Positions 1-13,744 of a stretch of 64,000 nt of DNA are shown here, piece by piece. The stretch lies in NCBI GenBank assembly GCA_902806565.1, contig CADCXA010000021.1, positions 124,001-188,000 of the forward strand, written 5' to 3'. Numbering within the stretch: position 1 is the stretch's first letter; each line of letters begins with the position of its first letter. This DNA comes from Hypoxylon rubiginosum (Eukaryota; Ascomycota; Sordariomycetes; Xylariales; Hypoxylaceae). Below the pieces are notes generated by a model. The model was not told the DNA's origin. It did no database searches and saw nothing but the letters and a program-made list of their open reading frames with translations. A program made the translations under genes and the position numbers.

Positions 1-3000
1 AATTTTATTTAATTAATTTAAATATTATGTTTTTTTATTATAAAATATCTTATTTAATACTAATATTAATTTTATATTTATAATTATATATTATTTTAAA
101 TAACATTTTAAAGTTAAATAATTATTTTTATAAAAATTAATTATATTTTTATAAACTGGTTTTAATAAATATTATATTAATTATTTATTATAAATTTGTT
201 TTATTTTTAATATTAGGAAATTTTTAAAATTATATTTTTTTAATAACTTTTTTAACTTTTATAATAATTATTTTAATTTAAGATTATACTTAAGGTTTAT
301 TATTATAACATAGTTTATTATATTATTATTAATAATATTTAATTATATTTAATTTATATAACCGCTTATAATATAATTTTTATTTAAATAATATTTAATT
401 TAATAATTATTTTATTATTTTATAAATTCAGTAACCTTTTATTATAATATATTGTTATATATAATATATAAAATGGCTTAATTAATAATTAAATTTATAT
501 TAAAACTATTTTTTATAATTAAAAATTTAAAATAGTTTTATTAATATTAATTATGTTTAATATTTTTATAAATAATTTATATTTATAATTTAACACTTTA
601 TTATATTTTTTTATAATTTTATTTATTACTACTTAATTTTTTTATTTTATTTGTTGCTTTTTTATTTATATAACTTTATAATTTTGTTTTTTTAAAAAAA
701 AGTAGTTATTATATTATTTAAATAAATAATAATTATTTTTAGTTTAATTTATATAGTTAATTAATATAATATATATATTAAAATAATTATTTTAACCTTA
801 TAATTTATATAAATAAGTTATAATTTAAAACCAAGTTTATTTATAATAAAAAGTATTTATTTATATAAATTAAAAAATAAAGAATTAAATTTATTAATAT
901 TATATTATAGTATTTTATAAAAATATATATTAATTTCCACGTAGATTTTAAAATTAATAAAATGAAATTTCTAGTAATTATTTATAGATTATATATAATT
1001 AAAACTAAAGATTATAAATATTTTTTTTAGTTATTATTTATTAAAATTTTATTTTTTTACACGTTATTATATAACTTATAAATATTATTAATAATATATT
1101 TTAAAAATTATTAACCTTAAAACATTAAGTTATATATATTTTTAAATAATTTTATAAATTTAATCTTTATTTAAGTTTTTAAAAAAATTAAACATTTATT
1201 AATAATTATAAAAAAACTAATATAATTAATATATAATATATTTTTATTTTATTAACTTATTAATTGTTTATTTTATATTATATTTAAGTTAAATTTAAAT
1301 AAAAAAAGTAAAATTAATTTTTATATTTTATATATTTTATAATTAATTAAGGATTTTTTTATTATAAATATTTTAATAATAAATAAAGTGATATATATAT
1401 TTTATAAGTTTAAAAAAGTATATTACCAGATTATAATAAACTAATTTTTATTATTAAAATCTTCGCTTAAATAATTATTAAATTAAATTAATACCAGGTT
1501 TTTTTTTTTATAAATATTAAATAATTAAATTATATTTTAACCTTATTATAAAAAACTAATAAATTTTAATTATAATAATATTAATATTTATTTAGCTTTT
1601 ATAAATGTTTTATATATAAAAATATTATTAAAAAATTTATTAGTTAAAATTAATATAATATTTTTTTTTAAAGCTATAAAAAAATCTAATTTTAAGAAAG
1701 CTTTTTATTTAAATATTAATAAATGATTTTATTTTTATAAAACTTTAAATTAATTTAAATTTACGTTATAATGTTTTATTAATTTAAAAAATAATAATAT
1801 TATTTAAATAATATTATAATATATAAATAAAAAACTTTTATATTAATTTTAAAATATATAACTTTATATTATATAAAATATTTAAATTAATATAATATTT
1901 AAATAATTAAATTAATAAGGATATATAAAAAACCGTTATTTTATTTATTTATAGTTTTATTATATGTTATATTTTTTTATAAAAAACTAATTTTAATTAT
2001 TTTAAATAAAAATTTAATAATTTTTTTTATATTTATTTAATTTTATAAACGTTATAAAATACTATTAAAATTATATAAATAAGGTTATTATTCTTAGTTA
2101 TATAATTAAAACAGCTTTTTAAAATTATATATTTTTTTTTATAAAATAGTTATTTTTATTTTTATTAAGGTTATTTTTTTTTTTTTAACGCCGCTTTTAT
2201 TATTTTTTTTATACACGGCGTAATTACTTGTTATTTATTTAAATAAAAAAAAAACAAACGGTTATATAAAAAATAAAAGAAGTAATAGTTATTAAATATA
2301 TAAAATTAATTATAACTTATTTATTTAATAAGTTATTAATTTTAATTTAATATTTAATTTATATTATTAAAAAGTTTTATACTTTATAAAAAATAATAAA
2401 TATGTTTATAATAAATATAAAAAATATATTAATATTTATATTTATTATTAAAAAACACAGCTTAAAAAATTTAAATAATTATATAAATTAATTAAAATAT
2501 ATTTTAAGTAATATAAAATAACTTATTATTAATATTTTAAATATTATAATCTTTTTATATTTGTTTTTTATATATATAAAGTTTTAATTAAAAGTATTTA
2601 AAAGTTTAAATTAATTTTATTTACCATTTAAATTTTAAGAAAATAAAATAAAAAAACTTTTTTATTATTTAACCACTTATAATATCTTATTTAAAATATA
2701 TAACCTTTTTAATTACGTTTTTAAATTTAAGTAATAAAATGTAAAATATTTTTATTGCTTAATACCTTATAATAAAGAATAGTTTCTTTAGTATTAAAAA
2801 AAAAAAAATGTTATTTTATTTTTTTATATATAAAAAAAAAAAGTTAAAAATATATTTTAAATATTAGTTTTTAATTATTTTAATAGTTATAATAATTAGC
2901 TTGTTTTTATATAAACTACTAAGTTATTTATTTTTTAATTTTAATTAATAATAAAACTTTTATTATTTTTATTAAAATTAATAGAAATATTATTAATTAT

Positions 3001-4167
3001 AATTAAAATAAAGTTTATAAATAGAAATATATAGTTAAATAATAAAACAATATTTATTTTAACGTAAAATAAAATCTTATTAATTATAATTAATAAAATA
3101 TCTTTTATTAATATAATAACTATTATTAATTAAAAAAGAAATTTCCTTAGAAGTTTTTTTTTAATATATAAATGAATTTATTAATATAAAATTTACTTTT
3201 TTTTATTTTTATTACTTTAAAATTAAACTGATTATTATATTAGTTTAATAGATTTTTTTAGTAAATTATAATTATATATCTTAATATTTTTTAAGTTTTT
3301 AATAGTTTTTAATTGTTTAATTAAATAATAAAAATATGTTTATATTTAAATATTTACTTAGTTTATATTAAATTATTTTTTTATATTATATATTATTTAA
3401 AACTTTAATTAAATATAATAAATAAATATGTTTATATTATAAAAATAAATAAAAATTATATATTTTAATAGATTATTTTTTATAAAAATAATAACAATTT
3501 TTAATAAGATTAATTTAATATTAAATTAATTTAAAAAAGTAAAATATTATATAATAATAAGTTTTTTATAAAAGTAATAAATAAGAAAAAAAACCTTAGT
3601 AAATTAAGTTATTAAAAGCGTATAAAACAACTATTATATATATAATAATATTAATTTAAATATTTAACCTTTAAACGGTTTTAATATTTAAATAATTTAT
3701 AATATTTATTTTTAATATAGTTACTTTAATGTTTTTTTATATTATTTTTACTTTTTTTTATTACTTTTATTTTATATATAGTTTTTAATAATTTTTATTT
3801 CTTTTTTTATAAAATGTTATAATATTTATATAAAAAACTAATAATAAGTGTTATTAAACGTATATAATATAATAAAAATAATATTTTATAAAAATATTAT
3901 TAAAATATTTAATATAAATAATTATAAAAAATATAATATTTATAATTTTTTTTTTTATTAAGTTATTATTAATAGTTTTAAAGCTAAATACACGACGTTA
4001 AATAACCTATTAAATTTAAATATATTATTTTTTTTTAATTAGTTATATTTTATAGTTTAAATATTATTTTTTATATACGCCGGTTTAAAATAAAAAATAT
4101 ATTTAAATATAAATAATTTTAAATTAATTTTATTAAAAATATAAAAGTTAAATATAAATTAATTACT

Positions 4168-4437
4168 TTAAATAAATCACTTATTAAGTAAAAAACCTTT
4201 ATTTTAAATAAATTACCTATAAAATAAGCTTTAAATAAATTACTTATTAAATAAAAAACTTTTATTTTAAATAAATTACTTGTAAAATAAGTTTTAAATA
4301 AATTACCTGTTAAATAAAAAACCTTTACTTTAAATGAATTATTTATTAAATAAGGAATTTTTACCTTAAATAAATTATTTATTAAATAAAAATATTTTAT
4401 TTTAATTAAATTATTTAATAAATATACATTATTTATA
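4168..4437. repeat. Minisatellite of 36- and 27-bp units
   Basis: Eight consecutive units each begin TTAAATAAATTA or a close variant. They start at 4168, 4204, 4231, 4267, 4294, 4330, 4366 and 4402, giving lengths 36, 27, 36, 27, 36, 36, 36 and 36. All lengths are multiples of 9, so one minus-strand frame stays open across the array and reads as 12- and 9-residue units of the type NLFKIKVFYLIS. This keeps a 140-codon ORF open in DNA where stop codons are otherwise very dense. The units differ mainly by C/T changes. Probably a decayed tandem array and not a protein gene. Confidence 0.8.
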
Positions 4438-7400
4438 TTAAATAAATTAATTATTTTAAATAATGTTTTATTAACTAATATAAATAAAATTAACATTAAA
4501 ACATTAAATAAAATTAATAAAATAAAACAATTATTTACCACGAAAAAAATAAAATAATTAAATTATTAATAAACTAATAAAATAATAAAATTATAAGTTT
4601 ATATAATTATTTATTAATATTATATTAAAAAAAAAAATAATAAATTAGTAATTATATTAATAATAAAAATAAAATAGTATAAGTTTTTTTATTATTTTAT
4701 TTAATATATATTTTTTAATATAATTAAAAATAATTAATATTAAAGTTTTATATTATATAAAATTTATAGTTTATAATTTATAATTTTAACTTATTAATAA
4801 TATTATTTTAAAGTTTAAATTTAATAAGTAAATAATTTATATTAAAACCGAATTTTAAATAAAGTTTATTTAAAAAGTTAATATAATAAAAAAAAAAAAA
4901 TTATAATTAATTATAATTACTAGTTATAATATTATAATAATAAGTAATTTATTTAATAAAAATATAATACTTTAAATATAATTAAGAAATATAATAAAAT
5001 ATAATATATATATTATTTATATATTTATATATTAAAAAATTATCACAGCTTTATTAATAAAATAAATAATAACTTTTTTTTTACCGTTTATTTACTTATT
5101 TTTAATAAATAAAACTAATAAAAACCTACATAATTTTATATTAAATTTAAATTTATAATATAATAATAAAAACTAAAAAAATTATTTTAATTTAAATTAA
5201 TATATAAATTTAAGTTTTAATATTAACTTAAAATAATAAATATTATTAACTTAAATATAAATTATAATAATAAGTTTTATTAAATTTCTTTTATATTTTA
5301 TTTGTTATTTATATTTAATAATAATATATTATATATTTATATATAACTGGTTTTTAAAAATTTAATATAATTAACTTAACTTTTAATTTATTTAAAAATA
5401 ATAATAAGCTTTTAATTTTTAAAAAACTAGCTTAATTAAAATAAATTAAATTTAAATTATTTTTATTTAAAAGTAATTAATTTAATAATAGTTTATTACT
5501 TTTAAATAATTTAAAATATTATATAATTATAATAAAAAAATAAAAGGAAAAAAAAAAGATGTTTAAAAAATATAAATAAAAGTGGATATAATAATAAAAA
5601 TAAATATAAAAAGAAAACTAAAAATAAAAAAAAAAGTAAAAGTAAGAAATAAAAAAAAATACTAGTATAAAATAAACTAAAAATCTTATATATAAAATTA
5701 TATTTTATAAATTTAAAAAGCTATAACTTTTATTTTCTTTTAAAAATAATATAACTAAAAAAAATATCGACTTATTTATTAAAAAAAAAAATATAGTTTT
5801 TAATATTAAATTAATTTCGGTTAAAATATTATTTATATTTATTAATATCTTTAAAACTTTTAATATTATTTTAAAATTAAAAACAATTACTATTATTAAA
5901 TAATTATTATAATATAATATAAATATTTATAAGTATAATATTAATTTATTATTAATTAAATTTATTAATTTATTTAATATAAATAATATTAAAATTAATT
6001 ATAAAGTTTAAAAATATTAAATAATTTTAAGATTTATATATTATAATTACTTTAAATAAGTTACTTTAATAAATATTATAAATATATATAAATAAAAAGT
6101 TAATATATTATTATTTAAATTTATTAATTTAATTAATATAAATAAATTTAAAACTAACTAAAAAACTTATAAATATTAAATAATTATTAATAATTTTAAT
6201 AATAAATTATTAAATAATAGTTAAAATGTTTTATAATTTTAAAATATAATAATAATACTTTTTTTTAAATATAATATTTATTAATAAATAAAGTTATTTA
6301 AGATTAAATATTATAAAAATCTTATTAATAAGTAATAAGGGTTAATAAATGTTAATATTATAATAATTAAATTAAAAAATAATAACTAAATTAAATATTA
6401 TATTTTTAGATTTTAAAATATATATTAATATATTTATTAACATTTTTACTTTATAAATAAAATAATAAAAAAGTTATTATAATAAAACTATTATTTTAAT
6501 ATTAATTTATAATATTACTATTAACCAGTTTTTATAATTACCCGTTTTAATAATAAGTTAATTTTTAATTTCTTAAAAATAAAAATAACTTAACTTTAAT
6601 TATATTATAAGTTTATATTTTATTTATAATTTATTATATTTTTTTTAACAGTTTTTAAATATTAATATTATTATAAATAACTTATTAAATAATTATTTAT
6701 TTTATTTTTATTATTTTTCTTTTTTATAAAATTTATAAGGATATTTTACTTAAAAAAAAAAAAAAAAAAAACTAATTTATATATAAATAACTTATAATTA
6801 CTATTATATTTAAAAAGCTAAATATAATAATAAAACCTTATATAATATATATAAATATTTTAATATTAAATATATTTATAAAAAAATTTTTAATATAAAA
6901 AAAACCAATAAACTTAATATAAATAAAATTAATAAAAACTTAATAATTAAAATATATATATTTTTTATTAATATATATATAAATTATATATAAGTTATTA
7001 TAACCTTAACTTTATAAAAAGATATATAAAAAAATATTATTAATTTTAAATTTACTTTTTTTAAATAATTAAATTATAATAAATTTAATATATTATTAAT
7101 TTTTATTTAAATTAATGGTTTATTTAATAATAATAATATATAATAATAATTTTTTACAAGTTTTTTTAAATATTAAAATAATTATAATTTAATATTATAT
7201 TAATATTATATATAATAATAATAAAATTTAATTATTATAATTATTATATTAAATTAATTATAATTTTTTTAATATTTTATTTAATGATTTTATTTTTAAA
7301 AATAAAATCCCTTACTTTATTTAATAATTTTAAATATATTATAAGTTATTTATATTTAAATAATTTTATATGATTTTTTTTAAAACGTAAATATTTTTTT

Positions 7401-8342
7401 ATTATTAAGTAATAAACTATAACTGTAGTTTTAAAATAGTTATTATATTTTTTATTATACTTTATTAGTTTTAAATAAAATTTAAATATAAGAAAAACAT
7501 TATAAAATATTTTTATAAATTGTTTTAAAAAAAAAGATATTAATTTATAAAATAATTTTTTATTTATATAAATAATATATACTTTAATAATTAATTATTT
7601 ATAATTAAATGTTAAAATTAAAATAAGGCTTTTTTTAAAACGCTAAAATATAAAATAAATAAATTAATATAAAAGTTAAATATATAGTAAAATAATAAGA
7701 TAAATATATATATATTTATTTTTAATTATATAATAATATAATTTCTTTTTTATATAACAGTTAATAAATTAATAAATATATTTATATTTTATAGTTATAT
7801 ATAAATAAATGTTAGTATCTTTTAAAACTATTTATAAATATTATATAACGTATTTTAATATTTTTATTTTTTAAATTAAAATTAAATAAATTTGGTTTTT
7901 TTTTTAATTCTAATTTTATTTATTTAACTTATAAAAAATATATATAATTTATATTATACTTAAATTAAAAAACATTATTTCCAGGTTATAAAATATTATT
8001 TTTAAGTTATAAAAACGTGATATTAAATATATATTTATTAAAAATATTTAATTTAAAAAACGTTATTAAGATTTTAAAAGTTATAATAAAAATAATAATT
8101 AAAATATTAATAATATTTTAAAAGATATTTTAATTAAAAAGTAATATAATATTAAGTTTATATTTATTAAATATATTTATTTAAAAAAATAACGTTAAAA
8201 CCTTATAAATTTTAATAATAATAATAATAAAAATACCTTAAAAAATATATATATAAAGAAATAATATTTAAATTATTTAGATTAAAATTATAATAATAAT
8301 AGCTTTGGTATTATTAATTTAAACTTTTTTATTTTTTTTAGG

Positions 8343-8450
8343 AATAATTTTAATTTTATTTTTTTTAAAAATAATTTTAGTTTTATTTCTTTTAAAAATA
8401 ACTTTAATTTTATTTCTTTTAAAAATAATTTTAGTTTTAATTAAAATTAA
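8343..8450. repeat. 27-bp tandem repeat, four copies
   Basis: Units beginning AATAATTTTA(A/G)TTTTATTT start at 8343, 8370, 8397 and 8424, an exact 27-bp period. The last copy fades into surrounding AT sequence. The differences are mostly A/G, plus one C/T. Noncoding. Confidence 0.8.
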
Positions 8451-11228
8451 ATAATGACCTTTAATTAAAATTTTAAAAGGAAAAATTATTTTTTATTTTA
8501 CTACGTTTTATTTAATATAAATTATTTTTTTAGCGATAAAATAAAAAAGCTAGTTATTATAAATATTAATAATTTTTTTTAATATATAACTTAAATTTTA
8601 ATTAAAGTTAAATAATTAAAAATAAATAATATTATAATAAAAATAATAATTAATTAAAATATATAATTTATTTTATTAAATATAAAAAACTAATTAATAA
8701 TATATTAATAGTTTTATATAAAATAAGTAATTTATTTATATATATATTAAAAAAGTTATAGTTATATTTACCAGGATTTTAATTTTATATTAAAAGTTAT
8801 AATTAATTATAAAAATTTATTTTAAATTATTTTATATTTAATTATAATAAAATTTTAATATTATTAATAAATTATTTATATAATAATAATTAATATTATT
8901 TTACCTTTAAAATATATTTATATATTTTATAAAAAAAATAAAAACATGTTTTAATAATATATTATATTATTTAAATATTTAAATAACGTTTATATTAATT
9001 ATTATTATAATTTTAACAGCTATAAATACTTTTATAAACTTAATATATATTAATTTTTTAAATACTTTTAACAGTTATTAATATATTATATAAATATAAA
9101 TAAACGCGATAAATTATAAACCGTATTTATTAATATATTTATTTTTCATTAATTTAAAAAAAATTATTTAATATTTAATTTTAAAAATTATATATAATTT
9201 ACTAAAAAAAACTTATTATATATAATATAAAACCTTAGATTATTAATAATAATAAATGTTTATATAGTAATAATTACTATATTAAATAAAATAATAATTA
9301 AATTTAATAAAATAAAAAAAAAACTATTAAAATTAAAAAAAAAGAAATAAAAATAATTAAGTTAAAATAAAAATAAATTATTAAAATTTAATAAGCGTTA
9401 AATATATATTATTAATATATTTTAAATATATTAAAAAAATATATTTTTTTAATTAAAATTTAAAGTTATAAAAAAATATATTTTTTTATAACATTAATTT
9501 AAATTAATTTTAATATAATATTAATATATATATATATTTATAATTTTTTTTATAATTTATTTAATTATTATTTTAAAATAATTATAAAAATAATAATAAT
9601 AAAAATTTTATATTAATATATAAAATTATAATTTCTATTTATTAATTAAATAAAAATAATATCACTTATTAATATATTAATTTATTAAATTATTATTTTA
9701 AGTTTTTTTATTAATATAAAAATTAATTAAACTATATATTTTTTTATATAATATAACTAGTTTTTAAAAGTATTTAATAATTTATTTTTAATAAATAACC
9801 TTATCGTTATAAATATTAAATATATTATAATTATTAAAAACCTTAATAACTTTTTTTATTATTTTATAATAATTAAAAAGTATTACTTATAAATAAAAAC
9901 CTTAAATGATTTATAAATAATTAATAAATATGTTTTTTTTTTTTATTTTAAAATAAATTATTATATATATATAAAATAAAATTATTATAATATAATAACA
10001 GCGACGTTTTTTATAATATTTATAATATTATATATTATATATTATACTTTATTTAAAAATATTTAAAATAATAATAATTAAAAATATAATATAAATTAAC
10101 GTTTATTTTATACTTATTTTAAAGCTTTAAAACTTATATTAATAAATATATTTCTAAATTAATTTTAGTTTTTAATATATATTATTATATAAATAAAAAT
10201 AATAAGTTATATTATTTTTTATTATTATAATTTAATAATATGTTTTTTTTTTTAAAATTTATTATTATTTAGTAAATAATTATTTAATTATTTTTAAGTT
10301 TAAATATTAAATATTTCCTTATAATAAATTATTATAATTATAATAACTTATAAATCTTATTAAAATTTAAATTTTATTATATAAACCTAGCTTTTATTAT
10401 TTAAAAAATATTATAACTTTTAAAATAATAATATTAAATATTTATATTATTAAAAATATTAAAAATAAATAATAAATTCTTTTATTTAATAGGTTTTTTT
10501 ATTTGTTATTTTTATATATATAAAAATATTTATAGTTATTAAATTTATAACTTTTTATATAATAATATTTTAATTTTTTTTATTATTTAAATAGTTTTAT
10601 AATAAACTTATTATATATAAATTAATTTAATTTAATATAATTATTTATTAAATTTAAATTTATTAAATCTAAAAATATAAATAAATATATAAAAGTTTTT
10701 AATTATAATAAAAACTATTATATTATTATTATAAAATATAAACTTAAAATAAATTATATTATTTTTTATAAATATATTATATAATTTATTTTTAATTATA
10801 TAAAAGATTATTTTATTAATTTAAAGAAATCTATAAATATTAAATATATAAAATATAAACTAAATAAATTCCTTTTTTATAAAAATATATATTTTTTTAT
10901 AAATAATAAGTTTTAAATTTTAAAAATATAATATTTATTATTTTTAATATTATTAACGTTTTTAATATTTTAGATATATAAAATTAAATAAAACTATATA
11001 AATAAAAAAATTACTTAAAAAATAAAAAAAATGTAATTAAATATAATAAAAATAAATAACTTTAAATATATTAATTATTTAAATATTAAGATTTTTTAAT
11101 AAAAAATTAAGTTTAAATAATTTAAATATTAATTAATTTAAATTTAAAATAAACCTTTTAATATTATAAAATTATTAAGTTATTTTTATTTAATTAATAT
11201 AATAAATTTATTATAATATTATAATAAG

Positions 11229-11411
11229 TTTATAAAAATTTAATAAATTTATAAAAACTTAATAAATTTATAAAATTTTAATAAATTTATAAAAATTTAA
11301 TAAATTTATAAAATTTTAATAAATTTATAAAAATTTAATAAGTTTATAAAAATTTAATAAATTTATAAAAATTTAATAAGTTTATAAAAATTTAACAAAT
11401 TTATAAATTTA
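11229..11411. repeat. 19-bp tandem repeat, about nine copies
   Basis: The unit TTTATAAAAATTTAATAAA recurs nine times with exact 19-bp spacing from 11229 to 11399, followed by a partial unit. Variation is limited to single A/T, A/G or C/T changes. The array lies about 130 bp inside the left AT block, next to the border with the gene island. Confidence 0.85.
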
Positions 11412-11537
11412 TAATTTATTAAAAAAAAAAAAAACAATATTAAAACTATAATATAAATTTAATAATATATAGTATTTTTTTTTATAAAGTATGTAACGTT
11501 AAACCTTTTATAATTATAAGGTAAATATAATACTAGG

Positions 11538-13082
11538 ACCATAGTGTTTAATATAAAAAAAATACGGACCATTAGGAATTGGCGGGGTTGGCGGTTTCGC
11601 TTCTTATGGTCCACCCTATAATACGCACGAATGTCTCAGTGCTGGAGAAGAGCTGACGGAACGTATTTCTTACTAGTGGTGACCATTCTTAGACACATTA
11701 AACAATAAGTCGTCATAGTCAGGAACCACATGTACAAAGTTTTTTTTATAGTCGCATACTATCACCTTAAGGCTTATTACTAGTATGTATCCAACGATGT
11801 TCAATGGTTGACATCTACTATGTACATACATATATAAGATACTCCCACTCCGTAAGCTGATTCGAATCTCGACCTCAGGTACCGTAGCATGCAGTTATGT
11901 AGATCAGGGGCTATCCCACACAGGTGATTGATTGTCAGCACTTACCCAACCCTGTGCGCATCAGTGGAACAACTTCCGATGTAGGTAGGTCGCCGAGCCT
12001 AGATTTGTGATTGCTGGCCCTGTCCAAAGGGCCTTAAGCGATCTCAAGGACATGAAGAGATCGCTGTTCGAGAGGCGTAATCCAGCAACGGCTGAAGATG
12101 CTGTCCCTACACGACGATGTGAAGAAAGGATAGATATATGTCCTGATTGGTGATTGGGTGCGATGATGAAATGCCGCAAACCAATCACATGTATAATGAA
12201 TTCCAACCGGACAAAATGGCTTAGCGTCAGGGACGCAACTATTAGGTGCAGTTCCTGAGTCCGTACCCTATATGCAGGGTTCTAAATTGAGACTGAGACC
12301 TTTCCGGATCATTACGTGGATGTGTCCACCCTAGCGCAAAGAAGGAAATGGTTGTCAAAGGTTAGCGACAAAAACCATAAGATATTCCTATCTACAAGAT
12401 GGGTGGTAATCCCATATGCAAGTGTCAGTGGTTAGTTCTTAAACGGGCTCGAATTCAAAGGATTCGAGGGCTAAAGAATTGACTCCTATATCTAGAGATG
12501 ACAGAAAGGCAAATATGGAGTACTCTCGCAAAGCATGGGTTCATCGCTATCCATTCATACATTCGTGGAATTCTCTAGAGTCTATGTAAATCATAAGGGA
12601 CTAAGAAACTCCAAAGTCCACTAGGAGAGAGGCGTCCTGACTCCGATGCTTAGTATCGTAGGCCACTGATGTGGCTGCTTTGAAAACAGTACGATATGTC
12701 AATACGTTAGTCCCATATCATGTTAGCGCTAGGACCTTGTCTTGTAGGATCGTCAAGAACAAATAACCAACCTATTGAAGCTCTTAAAAAGCAATGACTG
12801 TAAAGAATGAGTGTTGTTCCATGACGAAAAGTCCGGCGTGTCGCTCGGGCAACAGCGGGCTGAAAGAGGTCTTGAAAGAGGTGTAGACCAATGCACATAG
12901 GCGTCTAGCAAGAAATTACAGTGACCAAATCTTCCACGACATCTGGCGAGATCGCGGGGTATTCAGCAGATAACACGAGCCCGATACAAAAATTAGGAGG
13001 TAAGTAGGTAAACAATGCCTTTCTGTATCGCATAGGATAGGTACTAGCTATAAACAATAGGGGTAACTTAATAGAAATAGAT
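11538..13082. other. Gene-free border segment, left edge of gene island
   Basis: Composition becomes normal here. The border carries ACCATAGTGT at 11538-11547 (preceded by CTAGG) and a G-rich stretch with GGCGGGGTTGGCGGTTT near 11580-11597. Similar words occur at the right border. The remaining 1.5 kb has only short ORFs (up to 81 codons) without recognisable motifs or splice structure. I see no gene here. Confidence 0.5.
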
Positions 13083-13098
13083 AAAAAAATCACAAAAA
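13083..13098 (-). terminator. RNA polymerase III terminator candidates for the tRNA
   Basis: On the minus strand, downstream of the tRNA, there are runs of five T (13094-13098) and seven T (13083-13089), the usual Pol III stop signal. Between these and the tRNA lies a small palindrome at 13112-13127, with TCCCAGT pairing with ACTGGGA around a two-base loop. The palindrome's role is unknown. Confidence 0.5.
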
Positions 13099-13141
13099 TG
13101 AAGGTTGATTATCCCAGTAAACTGGGAAGCATCAGGAATTG

Positions 13142-13214
13142 AGCCCGATGCGGGGGTCGAACCCGCAACCTTGAGATTAAGAGTCTCACGCTCTACCGAT
13201 TGAGCTAACCGGGC
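13142..13214 (-). tRNA. tRNA-Lys (anticodon CTT)
   Basis: The 73-nt minus-strand sequence folds as a complete cloverleaf. The acceptor arms GCCCGGT and ATCGGGC pair with one G-T wobble. The D arm is GCTC/GAGC. The anticodon stem TGAGA/TCTCA has loop CTCTTAA, giving anticodon CTT for lysine codon AAG. The T arm GCGGG/CCCGC has loop TTCGACC, and the discriminator base is T. There is no intron. The internal A and B boxes are intact, so the gene is probably functional. Confidence 0.95.
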
Positions 13215-13744
13215 AGACTACTTGCGTTTGTCTGCTTGCCATTGAAAAGTTGGCTCGCTAAATGCTTATACATAGAAAACTAATACTGTGGGTGGTCAAT
13301 AAATGGTCCGGAGCCAATCAAACCTTGTACGGCCGCGAAAAGTTTGCTAGCAGTTCGGGCCATATTGTTTTCAACCCCGATATTGTGCCACAACGGCATC
13401 ATAACGACAAAAGCGAGTTCGTTCAATTATCATGTAAATTATTGAATGATCTACTTGAAATTACGATACATCCGAAAATCTTCCTTATTAAAAGACCCGA
13501 TTCATTCCAGAAAGGTGTACCACAGCTTCGTGATCTGTAGTTTGAAGGGCTTAGGAGGTAGGCTTAGCAGCGTCAGTGAAGGATTTAAGCCCGTCTAAAG
13601 ATAATCACAATCATCCGTGTACGGAACATTACAGCTACTTGCGATATTAATATCTACGGTACGAATAATATGCCATGACTAGCTAGTTCTACCTATGCCA
13701 ACCCCTATCGAAACGCCAATGCCATGCAACTCTAAAAGTTCTTT
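13215..13744. other. Intergenic segment
   Basis: Lies between the tRNA and the 3' end of the first MFS transporter gene. It holds a 92-codon plus-strand ORF (13262-13540) with no recognisable motif, and probably the transporter's 3' untranslated region. Nothing else is supported. Confidence 0.5.

Larger units (their letters stand above)
1..11537. repeat. Extreme AT-rich block, probably RIP-degraded repeats (left)
   Basis: Nearly every base is A or T, TAA and TTA occur throughout all frames, and G/C bases are isolated. The change to normal composition is abrupt at about 11540. In Pezizomycotina this pattern is what RIP leaves after long action on transposable elements (established knowledge). 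No element ends, protein remnants or RNA genes can be read. Several tandem repeats inside are listed separately. The one sizeable ORF (140 codons, minus strand, 4119-4541) follows a minisatellite and is not called as a gene. Short T-skewed stretches, for example around 2100-2200 and 3700-3800, suggest strand-biased ancestral elements, which is inference. A centromere-flanking location is possible but untestable here. Confidence 0.85.

Noticed and set aside
4119..4541. 140-codon minus-strand ORF as a membrane-protein gene
   Set aside because: It spans the 36/27-bp minisatellite, has Leu/Ile/Phe/Asn-only composition dictated by AT-rich DNA and no promoter, intron or homologue signs.
1..11537. 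Mitochondrial DNA or plasmid origin of the AT blocks
   Set aside because: No rRNA, tRNA or respiratory-chain fragments can be read, and the sequence lacks any long ORF; RIP-degraded nuclear repeats fit better.
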